Of a stretch of DNA of 64,000 nt, positions 27,535 to 37,135 are shown one piece after another. The notes below the pieces were generated by a model. It made no database searches and was not told the origin of the DNA. It worked only from the letters and a program-made list of their open reading frames with translations. This DNA is from DTWD01 sp963662965 (GTDB lineage Bacteria > Acidobacteriota > Vicinamibacteria > Vicinamibacterales > UBA8438), in the NCBI GenBank assembly GCA_963662965.1, contig OY759970.1, positions 2,294,001 to 2,358,000 on the forward strand, in the 5' to 3' direction. Numbering within the stretch: the stretch's first letter is position 1; each line of letters opens with the position of its first letter. A program made the translations under genes and the position numbers.

Positions 27535-28800
27535 CTACTCCCCTTCGGGCGGGCGACGTGGACGGTGGCGGCGTCGACGACGGCGGCGCTTCTCGCGGCG
27601 CGGTCCAGGTCCCCTCGCGGCGAGCTCGCGCCAGCGAGCGACCGCCTCGGGATCCTTTCCGTGAATCGCGAGCCACGTCAGCGCATCGGGAAAGCTCGGG
27701 CGGGTCAGGATGCCGCGCACCGCGCGCGGCGGCAGATCCGGGTCGGTGAGTCGTGGCTGGAGCACGAGGGCTTGTCGGAGCCGGTCGGCGTCCCGCCGGG
27801 CCACCGGCAGCTGTCCGAGCGATACCCCGATCGACCGGTCATCCCGCCGACGTGGGGTCAGGTCGATCTCCTGGATCGGCGTCATCAGGCTCCCGAGCAA
27901 GATGGCGTTCGTGAGCGCCTCCGGCGCTGTCGCGAACTGCGATCGATACGCATCGAGCGCATCGAGTGACCGCCACAGGCGCGTCGACTTCTGCTGTTCG
28001 ACTTCGGGGGCGATGTGCTGGAGTAGACCGCTCTTCGACAAGCCCTTGAACGTCTTGGCCGACACGCCGCTTCGCAGCAGCTTGTACAGCTCCTCGATGA
28101 GACGGGCCGGCGACGCGTGCTCGATCTCGGCATGGTTGCGCTCGATCGCCTCGCGTACCGGGGCATCGAGGCGGAAGTCGAGACGTGCCACGAAGGCTAC
28201 CGCGCGCAGCATCCGCACCGGGTCTTCGACGAATCGTTCGTCCGGGTCACCGATACACCGGATGAGCCGGTTGCGAAGGTCGTCCATGCCGCCGACGTAG
28301 TCGATGATCGCGAACGTCGAGATGTCGTAGAACAGCGCGTTGATCGTGAAGTCGCGGCGAAAGGCGTCCTCTTCGGGAGTGCCGAAGGTGTTGTCGCGTC
28401 GAATCGGGCGCCGGGGCGCGGCACTGTCATCGGGTGTCGCCGCGGTGGCCTTGGGCGTCTCGTGTTGGTCGGGAAGTGGCGTGGCGTCTACCAGTACTTG
28501 CTTTCGAAACGTCGCCACCTCGATGGTCTTCTGCCCGAATTTGACATGGGCCAGGCGGAACCGGCGGCCGATGATCCAGCAGTTGCGAAAGATGCGTTTC
28601 ACCTCGTGCGGGTGGGCCGAGGTGCCGATGTCGAAGTCCTTCGGGTGCCGCTCGAGGAGCAGGTCGCGGACCCCGCCGCCGACGAGATAGGCGGCGTGGT
28701 TGAACTTGCGCAGGCGGTAGAGGACCTTGAGGGCGTCCGCGTCGATGAGGGTGCGGGAGATCGGATGGTCGGCGCGCGAGATGATCGTTGGGGCGACCAC
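27535..28800 (-). CDS. pcnB: Poly(A) polymerase I / CCA-adding-type nucleotidyltransferase
   Basis: This 421-residue class II nucleotidyltransferase has VGGGVRD at 40-46 with catalytic Asp55 and Asp57 in KDFDIGT. FRRDFTINALFYD, VRMLRAVAF and HASPARLIEELYKLL follow. The longer form with GRRFRLAHVKF and an Arg-rich C-terminal tail (about 25 residues) favours PcnB, which adds 3' poly(A) to RNA and promotes decay, over tRNA CCA-adding enzyme. If no other CCA enzyme exists in the genome it could do both; the tRNA-Ser here already encodes CCA. It lies 6 bases after polA on the same strand. Confidence 0.9.
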   Translation of the reverse strand: MVAPTIISRADHPISRTLIDADALKVLYRLRKFNHAAYLVGGGVRDLLLERHPKDFDIGTSAHPHEVKRIFRNCWIIGRRFRLAHVKFGQKTIEVATFRKQVLVDATPLPDQHETPKATAATPDDSAAPRRPIRRDNTFGTPEEDAFRRDFTINALFYDISTFAIIDYVGGMDDLRNRLIRCIGDPDERFVEDPVRMLRAVAFVARLDFRLDAPVREAIERNHAEIEHASPARLIEELYKLLRSGVSAKTFKGLSKSGLLQHIAPEVEQQKSTRLWRSLDALDAYRSQFATAPEALTNAILLGSLMTPIQEIDLTPRRRDDRSIGVSLGQLPVARRDADRLRQALVLQPRLTDPDLPPRAVRGILTRPSFPDALTWLAIHGKDPEAVARWRELAARGPGPRREKRRRRRRRHRPRRPPEGE

Positions 28801-28806
28801 GGATTC

Positions 28807-31479
28807 CTACCCCTTCGCTTCTTTCCAATTGTGGCCGACGCCGACATCGACGGTGAGCGGGACCGAGAGCTCGACCGCTCCCTCCATCCGGGCTCGCACG
28901 AGCTCGCTGATGGCCTCGCTGCTCGATTCGGGCGCCTCGAGCAGCAGCTCGTCGTGCACCGTCAGAATCATCCGGGCATCGGCGGGCAACGCGGCGTGGA
29001 GATCGATCATGGCCCGTTTCATGATGTCGGCCGCGGTGCCTTGAATCGGCATGTTCACCGCTTCTCGTTCGGCCCGGCTTCGCAGCTGGCCGTTCCGACT
29101 CGTGAGCTCGGGGATGCGGCGGCGACGGCCAAACATCGTCGTGACGACGCCGCTCTTGCGACCAGCCTCGAGCGTCGCGTCGAGGAACGTCCTGACCGCC
29201 GGGAAGCCTTCGAAATACGCGTCGATAAAGGCTTGCGCCGCCTGCGGCGTGACGCCGATGTCCTTCGAAAGGGTAAACGCCGTCTTCCCGTAGAGCAGGG
29301 CGTAGTTGACGATCTTGGCGCGCCGCCTCAGCTCGTGCGGGTCAAGCCCGCTGTCGCCTCCAAATATCTTCTCGGCCGTTTGGTCGTGAATGTCCTCGTC
29401 TCTCTCGAATGCGGACTTGAGCTGCTGGTCGCCTGACAGGTGCGCAAGCACACGGAGCTCGATCTGCGAATAGTCGGCCGAAAGCAGCACCTTGCCCGGC
29501 GGCGCGGTGAACGCCGCGCGAATCTCACGTCCAATCTCGGTTCGAATCGGGATGTTCTGCAGATTCGGTTCGCTGCTGCTGAGCCGGCCAGTCGCCGCGA
29601 CGGCCTGATTGAACGAGGTATGTATGCGGCCGGTCTCGGGATTGACGAGCTGCGGCAACGCATCGATGTAGGTCCCCTTGAGTTTTTGGAGACTCCGCCA
29701 TTCCAGGACCTTACGCGGCAGCTCGTGGACCAACGCCAGCTCCTCGAGCACGGCGACCGACGTCGAGGCCGCTTTCGTCTTACCAGTCTTCTTCAGCGAC
29801 GGGAGCTCGAGCTTGTCGAACAGGATGACCGACAGCTGCTTGGGGGAGTTGATGTTGAACGCCTCACCCGCCAACGCATAGATCTCGGTCTGATACTCGT
29901 GGAGCCGAGCGTCCATCCAGGCCGACTGAGTGGCGAGCACGTCAGTGTCGATCTGGACCCCGGCCCGTTCCAGATCGGCGAGCACCGGCAGCAGCGGCAG
30001 CTCGAGCTCGCGATAGAGTGCCTCGAGGCCCTTCTCCGCGAGCCGCGGCATGAACCGTTCGGCGAGCTGGGTCGCGAGGTCGCTCTGTTCGCCCGCGAAC
30101 TCGAGCACGGCGTCGGCCGGGACGTCGGCAAAGCGGAGCGCCCTGGCGCCCTTGCCGACGACGTCCTCCGCGGGAAGGGCCTTGTAGCCGATCTGCTCGA
30201 GCGCCAACGCGCCAAGGTCGTGACTACCGGTCGCGTCGAGGAGATAGCTCGCGATGAGGGTGTCGATGTCGATCCCGTCGAGCCGCAGGTCATGCCGTCC
30301 GAGCACGATCGCCGCATACTTCAGATCGTGACCCACCTTGGACACGCTGGCGTCGGCCAGCGGGGCGGCGAGTAGTTCGATGGCGCGGGCGCGCGAAAAC
30401 TCGCTCCCGGCATCGAGCGCGCGATGTCCGAGCGGCACATATCGCGCGTGACGCGGACCGGCCGACAGCGACAGCCCGACGAGGTCGGCCCGCATCGGCT
30501 GGCGACCATCGGTGACGAGACCGAGTCCGACTTGTCTGCCGGATCCGATCGCGTCGACCAGCGCCGCCAAGTCCGACTCGGAGCGGATGACGTCGTAGTC
30601 TTTCTCCACTGTGGCCGCGGTCGGCGCGTACTCGGCCAACAACGTGCGGAAGCCCAGCGACGAAAAGAGCGTAAAGCAGCGCTCGGATGACGGGCCGTCG
30701 TAGCGAAGCGCGTCGCGATCGAACGGCACCGGGACGTCGGTGCGAATGCGTACAAGCTCGCGGCTCTGCCGCGCGTCGTCAGCGTGCTCCTCGAGCGCGT
30801 TCCGATAACGTTTCTGCTTGACGTCCGCCGCATGCTCGAGGACGGCATCGAGTGATCCGTGGGTCGCGATCAGCTCCCGCGCGCCTTTCTCGCCGATGCC
30901 CGGCACGCCTTTGACGTTGTCGACGGCGTCCCCCATGAGGGACAAGACGTCGACGACCTGTTCGGGGGCGACGCCAAACTTTTCCTTGACCCCGTCGGCG
31001 TTGTACCACGTTCCGGGATCGCGCGGATTGAACACTCGGACGCCGGCCCGAACGAGCTGGAAGAAGTCCTTGTCGCCGGTGACGATGGCCACCTCGAAGC
31101 CATCGGCCAGCGCGCGTTCCGTCAACGTCCCGATCACGTCGTCGGCTTCGAACTGCTCATGCGTGAGGACCGGGACGCCGAGGGCCTCGCAGGCCTCGTG
31201 CACCCAGGGCACTTGTTCAACCAAGTCGCTCGGCATCGGGGCGCGATTGGCCTTGTAGTTGGCCGAGAGCTCCGTCCGGAAGGTCGGCCCTTTGACGTCG
31301 AACGCGGCGGCGATCAAGGTCGGGTCGAGGTCGGTAATCAGCTTCCGAAGCATCGTCACGAAGCCATAAACGGCGTTGGTCGACCGACCGTCGGGCCCGG
31401 TCAGGTCGCGTATCGCGTGATAGGCCCGATACATCTGCGAGCTGCCGTCGATGAGGAAAACCGTTCCGGTGGCGGGCAT
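28807..31479 (-). CDS. polA: DNA polymerase I
   Basis: This is 890 residues from ATG 31479 (a GTG at 31500 is also in frame). The N-terminal 5' nuclease has DGSSQMYRAYHA, TGDKDFFQLV and GDAVDNVKGVPGIGEKGA. The polymerase domain has motif A DYSQIELRVLAHLSGD, motif B RRAKIVNYALLYGKTAF and motif C LTVHDELLLE, all intact. In the 3'-5' exonuclease domain the segment aligned with the E. coli DTE metal site reads GLVTDG before LVGLSL, so both metal ligands are missing and proofreading is probably absent, as in Taq polymerase. It does replication-primer removal and repair synthesis. Followed directly by pcnB. Confidence 0.96.
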   Translation of the reverse strand: MPATGTVFLIDGSSQMYRAYHAIRDLTGPDGRSTNAVYGFVTMLRKLITDLDPTLIAAAFDVKGPTFRTELSANYKANRAPMPSDLVEQVPWVHEACEALGVPVLTHEQFEADDVIGTLTERALADGFEVAIVTGDKDFFQLVRAGVRVFNPRDPGTWYNADGVKEKFGVAPEQVVDVLSLMGDAVDNVKGVPGIGEKGARELIATHGSLDAVLEHAADVKQKRYRNALEEHADDARQSRELVRIRTDVPVPFDRDALRYDGPSSERCFTLFSSLGFRTLLAEYAPTAATVEKDYDVIRSESDLAALVDAIGSGRQVGLGLVTDGRQPMRADLVGLSLSAGPRHARYVPLGHRALDAGSEFSRARAIELLAAPLADASVSKVGHDLKYAAIVLGRHDLRLDGIDIDTLIASYLLDATGSHDLGALALEQIGYKALPAEDVVGKGARALRFADVPADAVLEFAGEQSDLATQLAERFMPRLAEKGLEALYRELELPLLPVLADLERAGVQIDTDVLATQSAWMDARLHEYQTEIYALAGEAFNINSPKQLSVILFDKLELPSLKKTGKTKAASTSVAVLEELALVHELPRKVLEWRSLQKLKGTYIDALPQLVNPETGRIHTSFNQAVAATGRLSSSEPNLQNIPIRTEIGREIRAAFTAPPGKVLLSADYSQIELRVLAHLSGDQQLKSAFERDEDIHDQTAEKIFGGDSGLDPHELRRRAKIVNYALLYGKTAFTLSKDIGVTPQAAQAFIDAYFEGFPAVRTFLDATLEAGRKSGVVTTMFGRRRRIPELTSRNGQLRSRAEREAVNMPIQGTAADIMKRAMIDLHAALPADARMILTVHDELLLEAPESSSEAISELVRARMEGAVELSVPLTVDVGVGHNWKEAKG

Positions 31480-32406
31480 GGAGCGCTTGGAGTGTAACAC
31501 CGGGCTTCGCGGCGCCAGGAGTTAGTCCTCTCGAAGTGGCTCAGCGCTCTGGGTTTAGGGGTCGAGCGTCAGATTCAGCGAGCGGACTTCGCCCTCGTCG
31601 AGGGTCAACCGAACGGCGCTGTCTCGAACACCGGTGAGGAAGCGGGGACCGTGCCACTCCCCCTGCTCGACGAATTCGACGGCGGCGAGGAGATAGTCGC
31701 CCGGCGGGAGACCGCGCATTTGATAACCGCCATTTTTGGTCGGGGCGAGACGCGCGGATGTATCGCGATTGTGGTTGCCACCACACCTCGTTCGACGGGA
31801 ACGCGATGACGGTGAAGTCAGAAATCTGATTACCGCGGTCGTCATGCACAGTCCCGGTCAGTTTCGAGACCTGGTCGGTCAACACCACCCGCATGCCGTC
31901 AATACGGGTGGCGCCGCTGAAATTGACCGGCGTATCGATGATGTCTGGACCCTTCACGTAGACCGCCTTGAGCATCCAGCCTTGCGGGACATTCGATGCC
32001 GTCACCACTTGCAGGCCGTCCGCAACGTTGGTCAGCTCGAACGTGGCATCCGTGGCGACGCGTGCACTGGCGCTGCGCCCCATCATCATCGGCATCGCCT
32101 CGACCGTAGTGACCGCGATGCGAACGCCGCTCGGGTCCTCGGGCGCCGCCTGACTCGTCGCTTCGAAGTCGACCGTCCCGCGGATGATCGGCCCCGAACC
32201 GAGGACGAGACTCAGGTCGGCGATGTCGAATCCATCGATGACGAGGGACTGGTTCGCAAACTGCTGGCTGGCGCCAAGCGTGCCGGGGCCGCGGCGCCCG
32301 CTGCGCGATACGGCCCGAAGGGTGTATCGACCGGGTGGCACGTCGTTGAGCTCGAACTGCCTATCCGATTCGGTGCTGGTGCCGAGCATCGATCCCGGAA
32401 CACATC

Positions 32407-32453
32407 TGTCCGGGTTGAAATGGACCCGAAGGACCACCGAGAAGATCGCCGCC
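32407..32453. repeat. 45-bp footprint of the ISAzo13 transposase gene
   Basis: The plus strand here matches the minus strand of 11368-11412 over 45 of 45 bases with one 2-base indel. The protein it would encode in the IS frame is SGLKWTRRTTEKIAA, with the transposase frame intact. It lies inside the decayed exported-protein gene and both flanks diverge sharply. Confidence 0.7.
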
Positions 32454-32507
32454 CTCGTCCGGCACGAGCATCACCTGCGTGCCGCGTGGTGGCGTGCCAT
32501 CGGCGCC

Positions 32508-32733
32508 GAACTAAGGTCCCGCTCAACCTGGCCGTGCGCACGAACTGGACGCTGAAGTCGACGCCGCGCGACTCCGTGCTGAGACCGACGTTGACTGCCG
32601 TTGCTTGGGCGAGGCCGGTGAACTAAGGTCCCGCTCAACCTGGCCGTGCGCACGAACTGGACGCTGAAGTCGACGCCGCGCGACTCCGTGCTGAGACCGA
32701 CGTTGACTGCCGTTGCTTGGGCGAGGCCGGTGA
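32508..32733. repeat. Exact 112-bp tandem duplication
   Basis: The stretch beginning GAACTAAGGTCCCGCTCAAC at 32508 begins again at 32620 and is repeated without visible mismatch until about 32733. 112 is not a multiple of three, so the second copy shifts the frame of the pseudogene. It is either a recent slippage event or an assembly artefact. Confidence 0.9.
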
Positions 32734-33543
32734 CGCTAGGGCAGTAGGTCAGCGCATATCCGAACTCGGTTTCTTCGGTAGCCGAGTCGGCGCCACCGAA
32801 CCGACTGCCCGCCCCGCCCCTCGTTCCGAACGCCATCGCGGCGAATCGCCGCTGCGACACGACCGCACTGACGTAATAGTCTCCGGGCTCGAGGCCGAAC
32901 ACGCGGTACTCGCCCCGGTCGTCTGACCCATCGTTGCCGGCGGGCACCAGCTGACGCTGTCCCTGCTGGTAGACGTAGCGCAACACCACGACTTGAATGA
33001 GCGGAAGCGGCGCACCATCTTCGTCCGCGACACGACCCGTGATGACGCCGCCGGGCGGCAGGCTGAAGCTGACATTAGCGACATGTCTGGCGGCCTCGAT
33101 CTGGACCGGCGTCGAGGGTTGTCTCGGTCTGCGCGGCCATGCGACAGCGTGATGAAGCCGGGCTTCGAGACGCTCACCGTATAGCGTCCCGCAGATAGTT
33201 CCGCGAGCGAGTAGCGACCCAGCTCGTCCGTGGTCGCGCTGATCTGACCCCGGACATCACGCGCGCGCGCTGACCCGTGCCCGATTGAGCGGGAGCCCCG
33301 TGTCGGAGGCGACGACGCGTCCCGAGATCGATTCGGTTGCGGCGACGGCCTCGTCTTGGTCGTCGACCGGCCGATCACGTGGTTGGATTTGACCGAACTG
33401 CTGTGGCTGGGCAATGGCGATGGCGGGGCAGAATATCGCGCCGGCGACAATCGCTGGGATCGCGCGTGTGAGCATCATCATTTTTTAGTCGGGGCCCTGA
33501 GCGTAGCAGACCAGGCCGGCGGTTCGGTTATTCCCTGGGGCTC

Positions 33544-33582
33544 AAAAAGGGCGTCGCCCCGACCTGCCGATCGGGGCGACGC
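33544..33582 (-). terminator. Rho-independent terminator of the BON-protein gene
   Basis: Perfect 12-bp stem GCGTCGCCCCGA (33551-33562) with TCGGGGCGACGC (33571-33582) and an 8-base loop. On the minus strand it is followed by CCTTTTT. It lies 34 bases after the BON gene stop and also insulates the downstream pseudogene. Confidence 0.85.
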
Positions 33583-33615
33583 AGTGAGGACGAGGACGGA
33601 GGAGGAAGAGGTCCT

Positions 33616-34188
33616 CTACCCGAGTGCTTCGAGCTCTGCCGTCACTTCGGCAGGCAAGCGCAGCTCATTGGTGACCGAGAACGCATCGAACTGTCTGGCC
33701 AGCGAGATGGCCAGATGCCGGTCGGTCTCGCTGTCGACCACGCCGGTGAGCGTGACGTGCCCACGTTCCACCACAATGTGTATCGACGGATTGTGCCGCG
33801 CGATGTAGTGCCAGAAGGTGGAATTCCCGTAGATGGCTCGTGCGACGCGGTAGCGCAGCTGGTCGTCGAACCGCGACGCCGGAAGCACGTTGATCTCGTT
33901 CGTCACCGCCGTGACACCGGGGAGCGCGGCGACACGTTTTTCGATGTCTCCCGGCTTGTGCTCCCCGGTGACATGGCCGGTGAGCACGACGTGTCCGTCG
34001 TAGCCGATTTCGGCATCGACGTTATCGAAGACGGTGAAGAACGAGTACCGAAGCACCTGCTCCTGGATTCGCTTGAACAGGTCGTACTTCGTCTGGTCGG
34101 CGGCCCACGCCGGCGACACCGAGAGTGCCGTGACGGCGAGCACCATGAATGACAGAACGAGTCCGCGCGTCTTTAGCTGGGCATGCAT
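33616..34188 (-). CDS. Exported protein with two BON domains
   Basis: This 190-residue protein starts at ATG 34188, chosen for AAGGAGAGTGACC just upstream. Signal peptide about 1-28. Two BON modules follow: VLRYSFFTVFDNVDAEIGYD with GHVVLTGHVTGEHKPGDIEK, and ALISL-like half SIHIVVERGHVTLTGVVDSE with LARQFDAFSVTNEL. BON domains bind phospholipid and appear in osmotically induced periplasmic proteins such as OsmY. Its own terminator follows, so it is monocistronic. Confidence 0.85.
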   Translation of the reverse strand: MHAQLKTRGLVLSFMVLAVTALSVSPAWAADQTKYDLFKRIQEQVLRYSFFTVFDNVDAEIGYDGHVVLTGHVTGEHKPGDIEKRVAALPGVTAVTNEINVLPASRFDDQLRYRVARAIYGNSTFWHYIARHNPSIHIVVERGHVTLTGVVDSETDRHLAISLARQFDAFSVTNELRLPAEVTAELEALG

Positions 34189-34351
34189 GGTCACTCTCCT
34201 TTGTGTTGTAACCCTCTTGCGTGCAACCGTTCCGCTCGATTCACGCGTCACTGACCTCTTAGGCAAGGGACGTGCCAGGACGCACGGAGCTGAAACCGGT
34301 CAAAAACGGGGGTGTGGGTGGCCGCGTCGGACGCGCTGTCCCCGCGAGAGG

Positions 34352-35104
34352 TCAGAGAAAGAGGGCGGTGCCGATGCCAGCCGCGATGAATAGAACCTGG
34401 CGAGTGGCGCCGACGTCGATCGTGCCGCGGTGCAGTCCCGGAATCAGATCGGACATTGCGACGTACAGGAAGTTCCCGGCGGCGAAGGCCAGCACGTACG
34501 GCATGGCGTCGGGCAGCCACCCGGACGCTGCATACACGGCGAGGGCCCCCAGAATTCCGGTGGCCGCCGCCAGCGCGTTCAGGAGCAGGGCCCGACGCTT
34601 CGAGTAACCCGCACCGAGAAGGATGGCAAGATCGCCGACTTCCTGCGGCACTTGATGCGCGGCGACCGCGAGCGTCGTGCTGAGGCCGAGCGGGATCGAT
34701 GAGATGGCCGCCGCGCCGATGATGGCTCCGTCCGCGAAGCTATGCACCGCGCCTCCAATGAGGATCAGCGCCGCGCTGCTGCGGGTCGACTGAGACGATT
34801 GATCATGGGCGTCACAGTCGTCGTCGTGACAATGGCGCCAGATGACGAGCTTCTCAAGCAGGAAGAATCCAAGAATCCCCGCCAGCAGCGTCCCCGATAC
34901 GGCGGTCGCCGTGAGTGTGGTGAGCGCTTCCGGCAAGAGCGCGAGGAGCGCCACCCCGAGCAGGGTGCCGACGGCGTAGCTGATAAGACTCGGTATGAGG
35001 TTCGACCGCGTGCTTGGTTGCAGGAGCAGCAGCAGAGAGGCAATGGCCAGACCGCCGAGGCCGCCGAGCACCGTGAGGCCCACGGCCGCCGCGAGCACAG
35101 TCAC
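34352..35104 (-). CDS. ZIP-family divalent metal transporter
   Basis: This 250-residue protein has seven to eight transmembrane helices. The helix IV/V metal sites are HSFADGAIIG and HQVPQEVGD. The cytoplasmic loop between helices III and IV contains HCHDDDCDAHDQ, a His/Asp-rich metal sensor typical of ZIPs. It imports zinc, iron or manganese across the inner membrane; specificity is unclear. The coding sequence starts exactly at the edge of a hairpin repeat, with only repeat sequence between it and the VWA gene upstream. Confidence 0.88.
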   Translation of the reverse strand: MTVLAAAVGLTVLGGLGGLAIASLLLLLQPSTRSNLIPSLISYAVGTLLGVALLALLPEALTTLTATAVSGTLLAGILGFFLLEKLVIWRHCHDDDCDAHDQSSQSTRSSAALILIGGAVHSFADGAIIGAAAISSIPLGLSTTLAVAAHQVPQEVGDLAILLGAGYSKRRALLLNALAAATGILGALAVYAASGWLPDAMPYVLAFAAGNFLYVAMSDLIPGLHRGTIDVGATRQVLFIAAGIGTALFL

Positions 35105-35221
35105 CGGCGGGGTGCGGGGTCGCAGACCCCGTCTGAAGAAGCCCGCGCACGTGCGCGCCCCGCGGGCATGGAGCCCCCGCGAGTGCCCGCGACGGGGCTT
35201 GGGGCGGTACGCCCCATCTGA
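35105..35221. repeat. Hairpin repeat module B (copy B2) filling an intergenic gap
   Basis: The entire 117-base gap is repeat. A spare end hairpin GGGGT-CGCAG-ACCCC followed by GTCTGA comes first (about 35116-35134), then a B unit from about 35138 to the end hairpin GGGGC-GGTAC-GCCCC and ATCTGA. Stem 1 appears as CGCGCAC-GTGCGCG. Confidence 0.75.
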
Positions 35222-36295
35222 TTAGGGACTGGCAATGTAGCCGCGCCGCGCGCGCACACGATGGCGTGAGTTTCGGACTTCGACCTCGATGGCGTGCCAA
35301 CGTCCGTCGTCGTGGCCCGGCGCCGGGTAGCCCAGGTAGTACTGCTTGCTCAGCTCGTCCGCGATGCCGGCCGTGGCTGGGTCGAGATCTTGAGCGGTGC
35401 GGACGATCTCCGTCCGCCCGCCACTGTCGTCCGTCAGATCTCGTAGGGCGGAGACGTTCACGCGGTCCTCCCCGCCAAACGTACCCCTGCCGCCTCCCGG
35501 AAACGGCGTGGTGGGTGGCGGGAGAGGCGAGCGTCCGCGGCCGCCGCCGCCCGGAATCGGAAACGGAAGCGGTGTCGGCGGCGGACTCGATGGTACCGGC
35601 CGGCGTCGAGTCCGCCCGTAGCCTGACCGCCCGCGGCTGTCGATGCCGATGGCGTAGACCAGCACCTCGGTCTCGCGAATCAGCTGCTGCAGCTCGTCCA
35701 CGTCGATCTCGCTGTTCGTGTCATTGCCATCCGAGATGACGACGATGGCTTTCTTGCGGTGGCGTCCCTGTTCAGCCTTCAAGACGGCATCGGCCACGGC
35801 GTCGTACATCGCCGTCCCGCCGCGCGGTTGGATACCGCCGAGCGCCCGGCTCAACCGACTGCGGTCAGACGTCCAGTCGTGGACCAGCCGCGGCTGGTAG
35901 CTGAAGCGATACAGGAAGATCTCGTCGTCGTCGCCCAACAAGTCGAAGAGAAACCGGTCGAGCGCGTCGCGGGCGGCGCTCATCTTCTCGCCTTCCATGC
36001 TGCCGCTCGTGTCGAGCACGATCCCGAGGGATACCGGCACTCGTTCGCTGCTGAAGTGTGTGACGGTCTGCAGCTCGCCGTCCTCGTAGACGAGGAAATC
36101 ATCCTTCGAGAGGTCAGGCACGAAGCGGCCCCGGATGTCGGTGACGGTCGCGGTCACGTTGATCAGCTCAATACCAGTCCGGAAGCGAAAGACCGGTGGG
36201 TCGTCTTGCTGGACGGCGGCGAGCACGATGCCGCCGGACACGACGGCGCAGGCCGCGGCGAAGGCGACGCGGCGTGTCCGGTGGGCGTCCGTCAT
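35222..36295 (-). CDS. Exported VWA-domain protein (acidobacterial VWFA-related family)
   Basis: This 357-residue protein has a signal peptide (about 8-28). A beta-sandwich region (ELINVTATVTDIRGRFVPDL, DFLVYEDGELQ) precedes a von Willebrand A domain with MIDAS DTSGSM at 95-100 and the later GGTAMYDA and ISDGND loops. A Pro/Gly-rich insert lies near 230-275, and a conserved C-terminus YYLGYPAPGHDDGRWHAIEV follows. Members are exported metal-dependent adhesion proteins of unknown partner. Its start overlaps the stop of the upstream gene by four bases (ATGA). Confidence 0.85.
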   Translation of the reverse strand: MTDAHRTRRVAFAAACAVVSGGIVLAAVQQDDPPVFRFRTGIELINVTATVTDIRGRFVPDLSKDDFLVYEDGELQTVTHFSSERVPVSLGIVLDTSGSMEGEKMSAARDALDRFLFDLLGDDDEIFLYRFSYQPRLVHDWTSDRSRLSRALGGIQPRGGTAMYDAVADAVLKAEQGRHRKKAIVVISDGNDTNSEIDVDELQQLIRETEVLVYAIGIDSRGRSGYGRTRRRPVPSSPPPTPLPFPIPGGGGRGRSPLPPPTTPFPGGGRGTFGGEDRVNVSALRDLTDDSGGRTEIVRTAQDLDPATAGIADELSKQYYLGYPAPGHDDGRWHAIEVEVRNSRHRVRARRGYIASP

Positions 36296-37125
36296 CAGGA
36301 TTCTCCCGCGGCGTCTGCCGGTGGCGCCACCCGTCGGTCAACATGCGGGACGGTCGCGTCGTCGATGAGGAAACTGATCCGATACCGGCTCACCCCGGTC
36401 GCCGGCACCTCGATGGCGAACGGGGATGCCGCGCCAGGCGGCAGGGACGGGCGCTCCACCGGCGACCGTTCGCTGGCGACGAGCGCGCCTGCTTCGTCGA
36501 ACGCCATCGCCACCACGGCCAGTTGGTCGGCGGTGACCGCGCCATTCGGATTGCGCACCGAACCGCGTATGGCCAGAACGCGGTCCTCGGTTGCGTGGTC
36601 GAGCGCGAGCAGTTCCACTGGCGGTCGCGGCTCGGCGGTCGTGGTCGCCGCGTGATCTCCGCCATCAGAAAACACCAGGAAGATCGTGGCGATGAACCCC
36701 ACCACGACAGCGGCGGCCGCGCCGAGCGCCACCAGTCGAGTACCAGGTGTCGAGGTTGATGGCGCTGGTGCGACGAACAGGTCGCCGACCGCCACGGCGG
36801 TGTCGCGTGCCGGTTCGCGGACCGTGTCCGTGTCAGTCGGCGGCACCAGCGGCGTCATCGGCATAGACGCCACAGGGTCGGGTGCCGGTCGGCGCGTCAC
36901 GCGAGACGTGGTCGATGCCGGCACCGCGGCCGCTGCCGGCGGGCGAGGTGTCGCCGGCCGGCGAGCCGTCGCCGCCGGGGTGCCCCGTTGGACCTCGGCC
37001 GCAAGCGCCGCCAGCCTCGCGGCCGAGCGTCGGCGTTCTTCATGGACGAGTCGCCAGGTCACCACGCCCATCGTGAGCGTCATGACGAGGGACAGCACGG
37101 TGACGATTGCCAGCGCGAACTCCAT
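36295..37125 (-). CDS. Membrane-anchored protein with C-terminal FxLYD-like domain, unknown function
   Basis: This 276-residue protein has two hydrophobic helices (about 4-25 and 130-152) separated by a Pro/Ala/Thr-rich linker. The C-terminal ~110 residues form a small beta domain (DRVLAIRGSVRNPNG, VVAMAFDEAGALVASER, IEVPATGVSRYRISFLID) like the FxLYD/DUF3426 sandwich seen in bacterial envelope proteins. It lies between tonB (10 bases upstream) and the VWA gene (overlapping), so the three are one operon of envelope proteins. Confidence 0.65.
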   Translation of the reverse strand: MEFALAIVTVLSLVMTLTMGVVTWRLVHEERRRSAARLAALAAEVQRGTPAATARRPATPRPPAAAAVPASTTSRVTRRPAPDPVASMPMTPLVPPTDTDTVREPARDTAVAVGDLFVAPAPSTSTPGTRLVALGAAAAVVVGFIATIFLVFSDGGDHAATTTAEPRPPVELLALDHATEDRVLAIRGSVRNPNGAVTADQLAVVAMAFDEAGALVASERSPVERPSLPPGAASPFAIEVPATGVSRYRISFLIDDATVPHVDRRVAPPADAAGES

Positions 37126-37135
37126 ATGTGAGCTC

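Larger units (their letters stand above)
31555..33481 (-). pseudogene. Exported carboxypeptidase-regulatory-like repeat protein, multiply frameshifted
   Basis: Start ATG 33481 opens a signal peptide (MMMLTRAIPAIVAGAIFCPA) and SISGRVVASDTGLPLNRARV. The coding sequence then hops frames: at the CG-run near 33265, near 33135, at the 112-bp duplication (32508-32733), near 32455-32407, and near 31755. Typical pieces are ELGRYSLAELSAGRYTVSV, GEYRVFGLEPGDYYVSAV, FELNDVPPGRYTLRAV and YQMRGLPPGDYLLAAVEFV, each the end of a beta-sandwich repeat. It ends LNLTLDP at 31555. Repaired, it would be a ~640-residue exported protein common in acidobacteria. So many lesions point to real decay, though base errors cannot be excluded for single indels. 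Confidence 0.85.
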
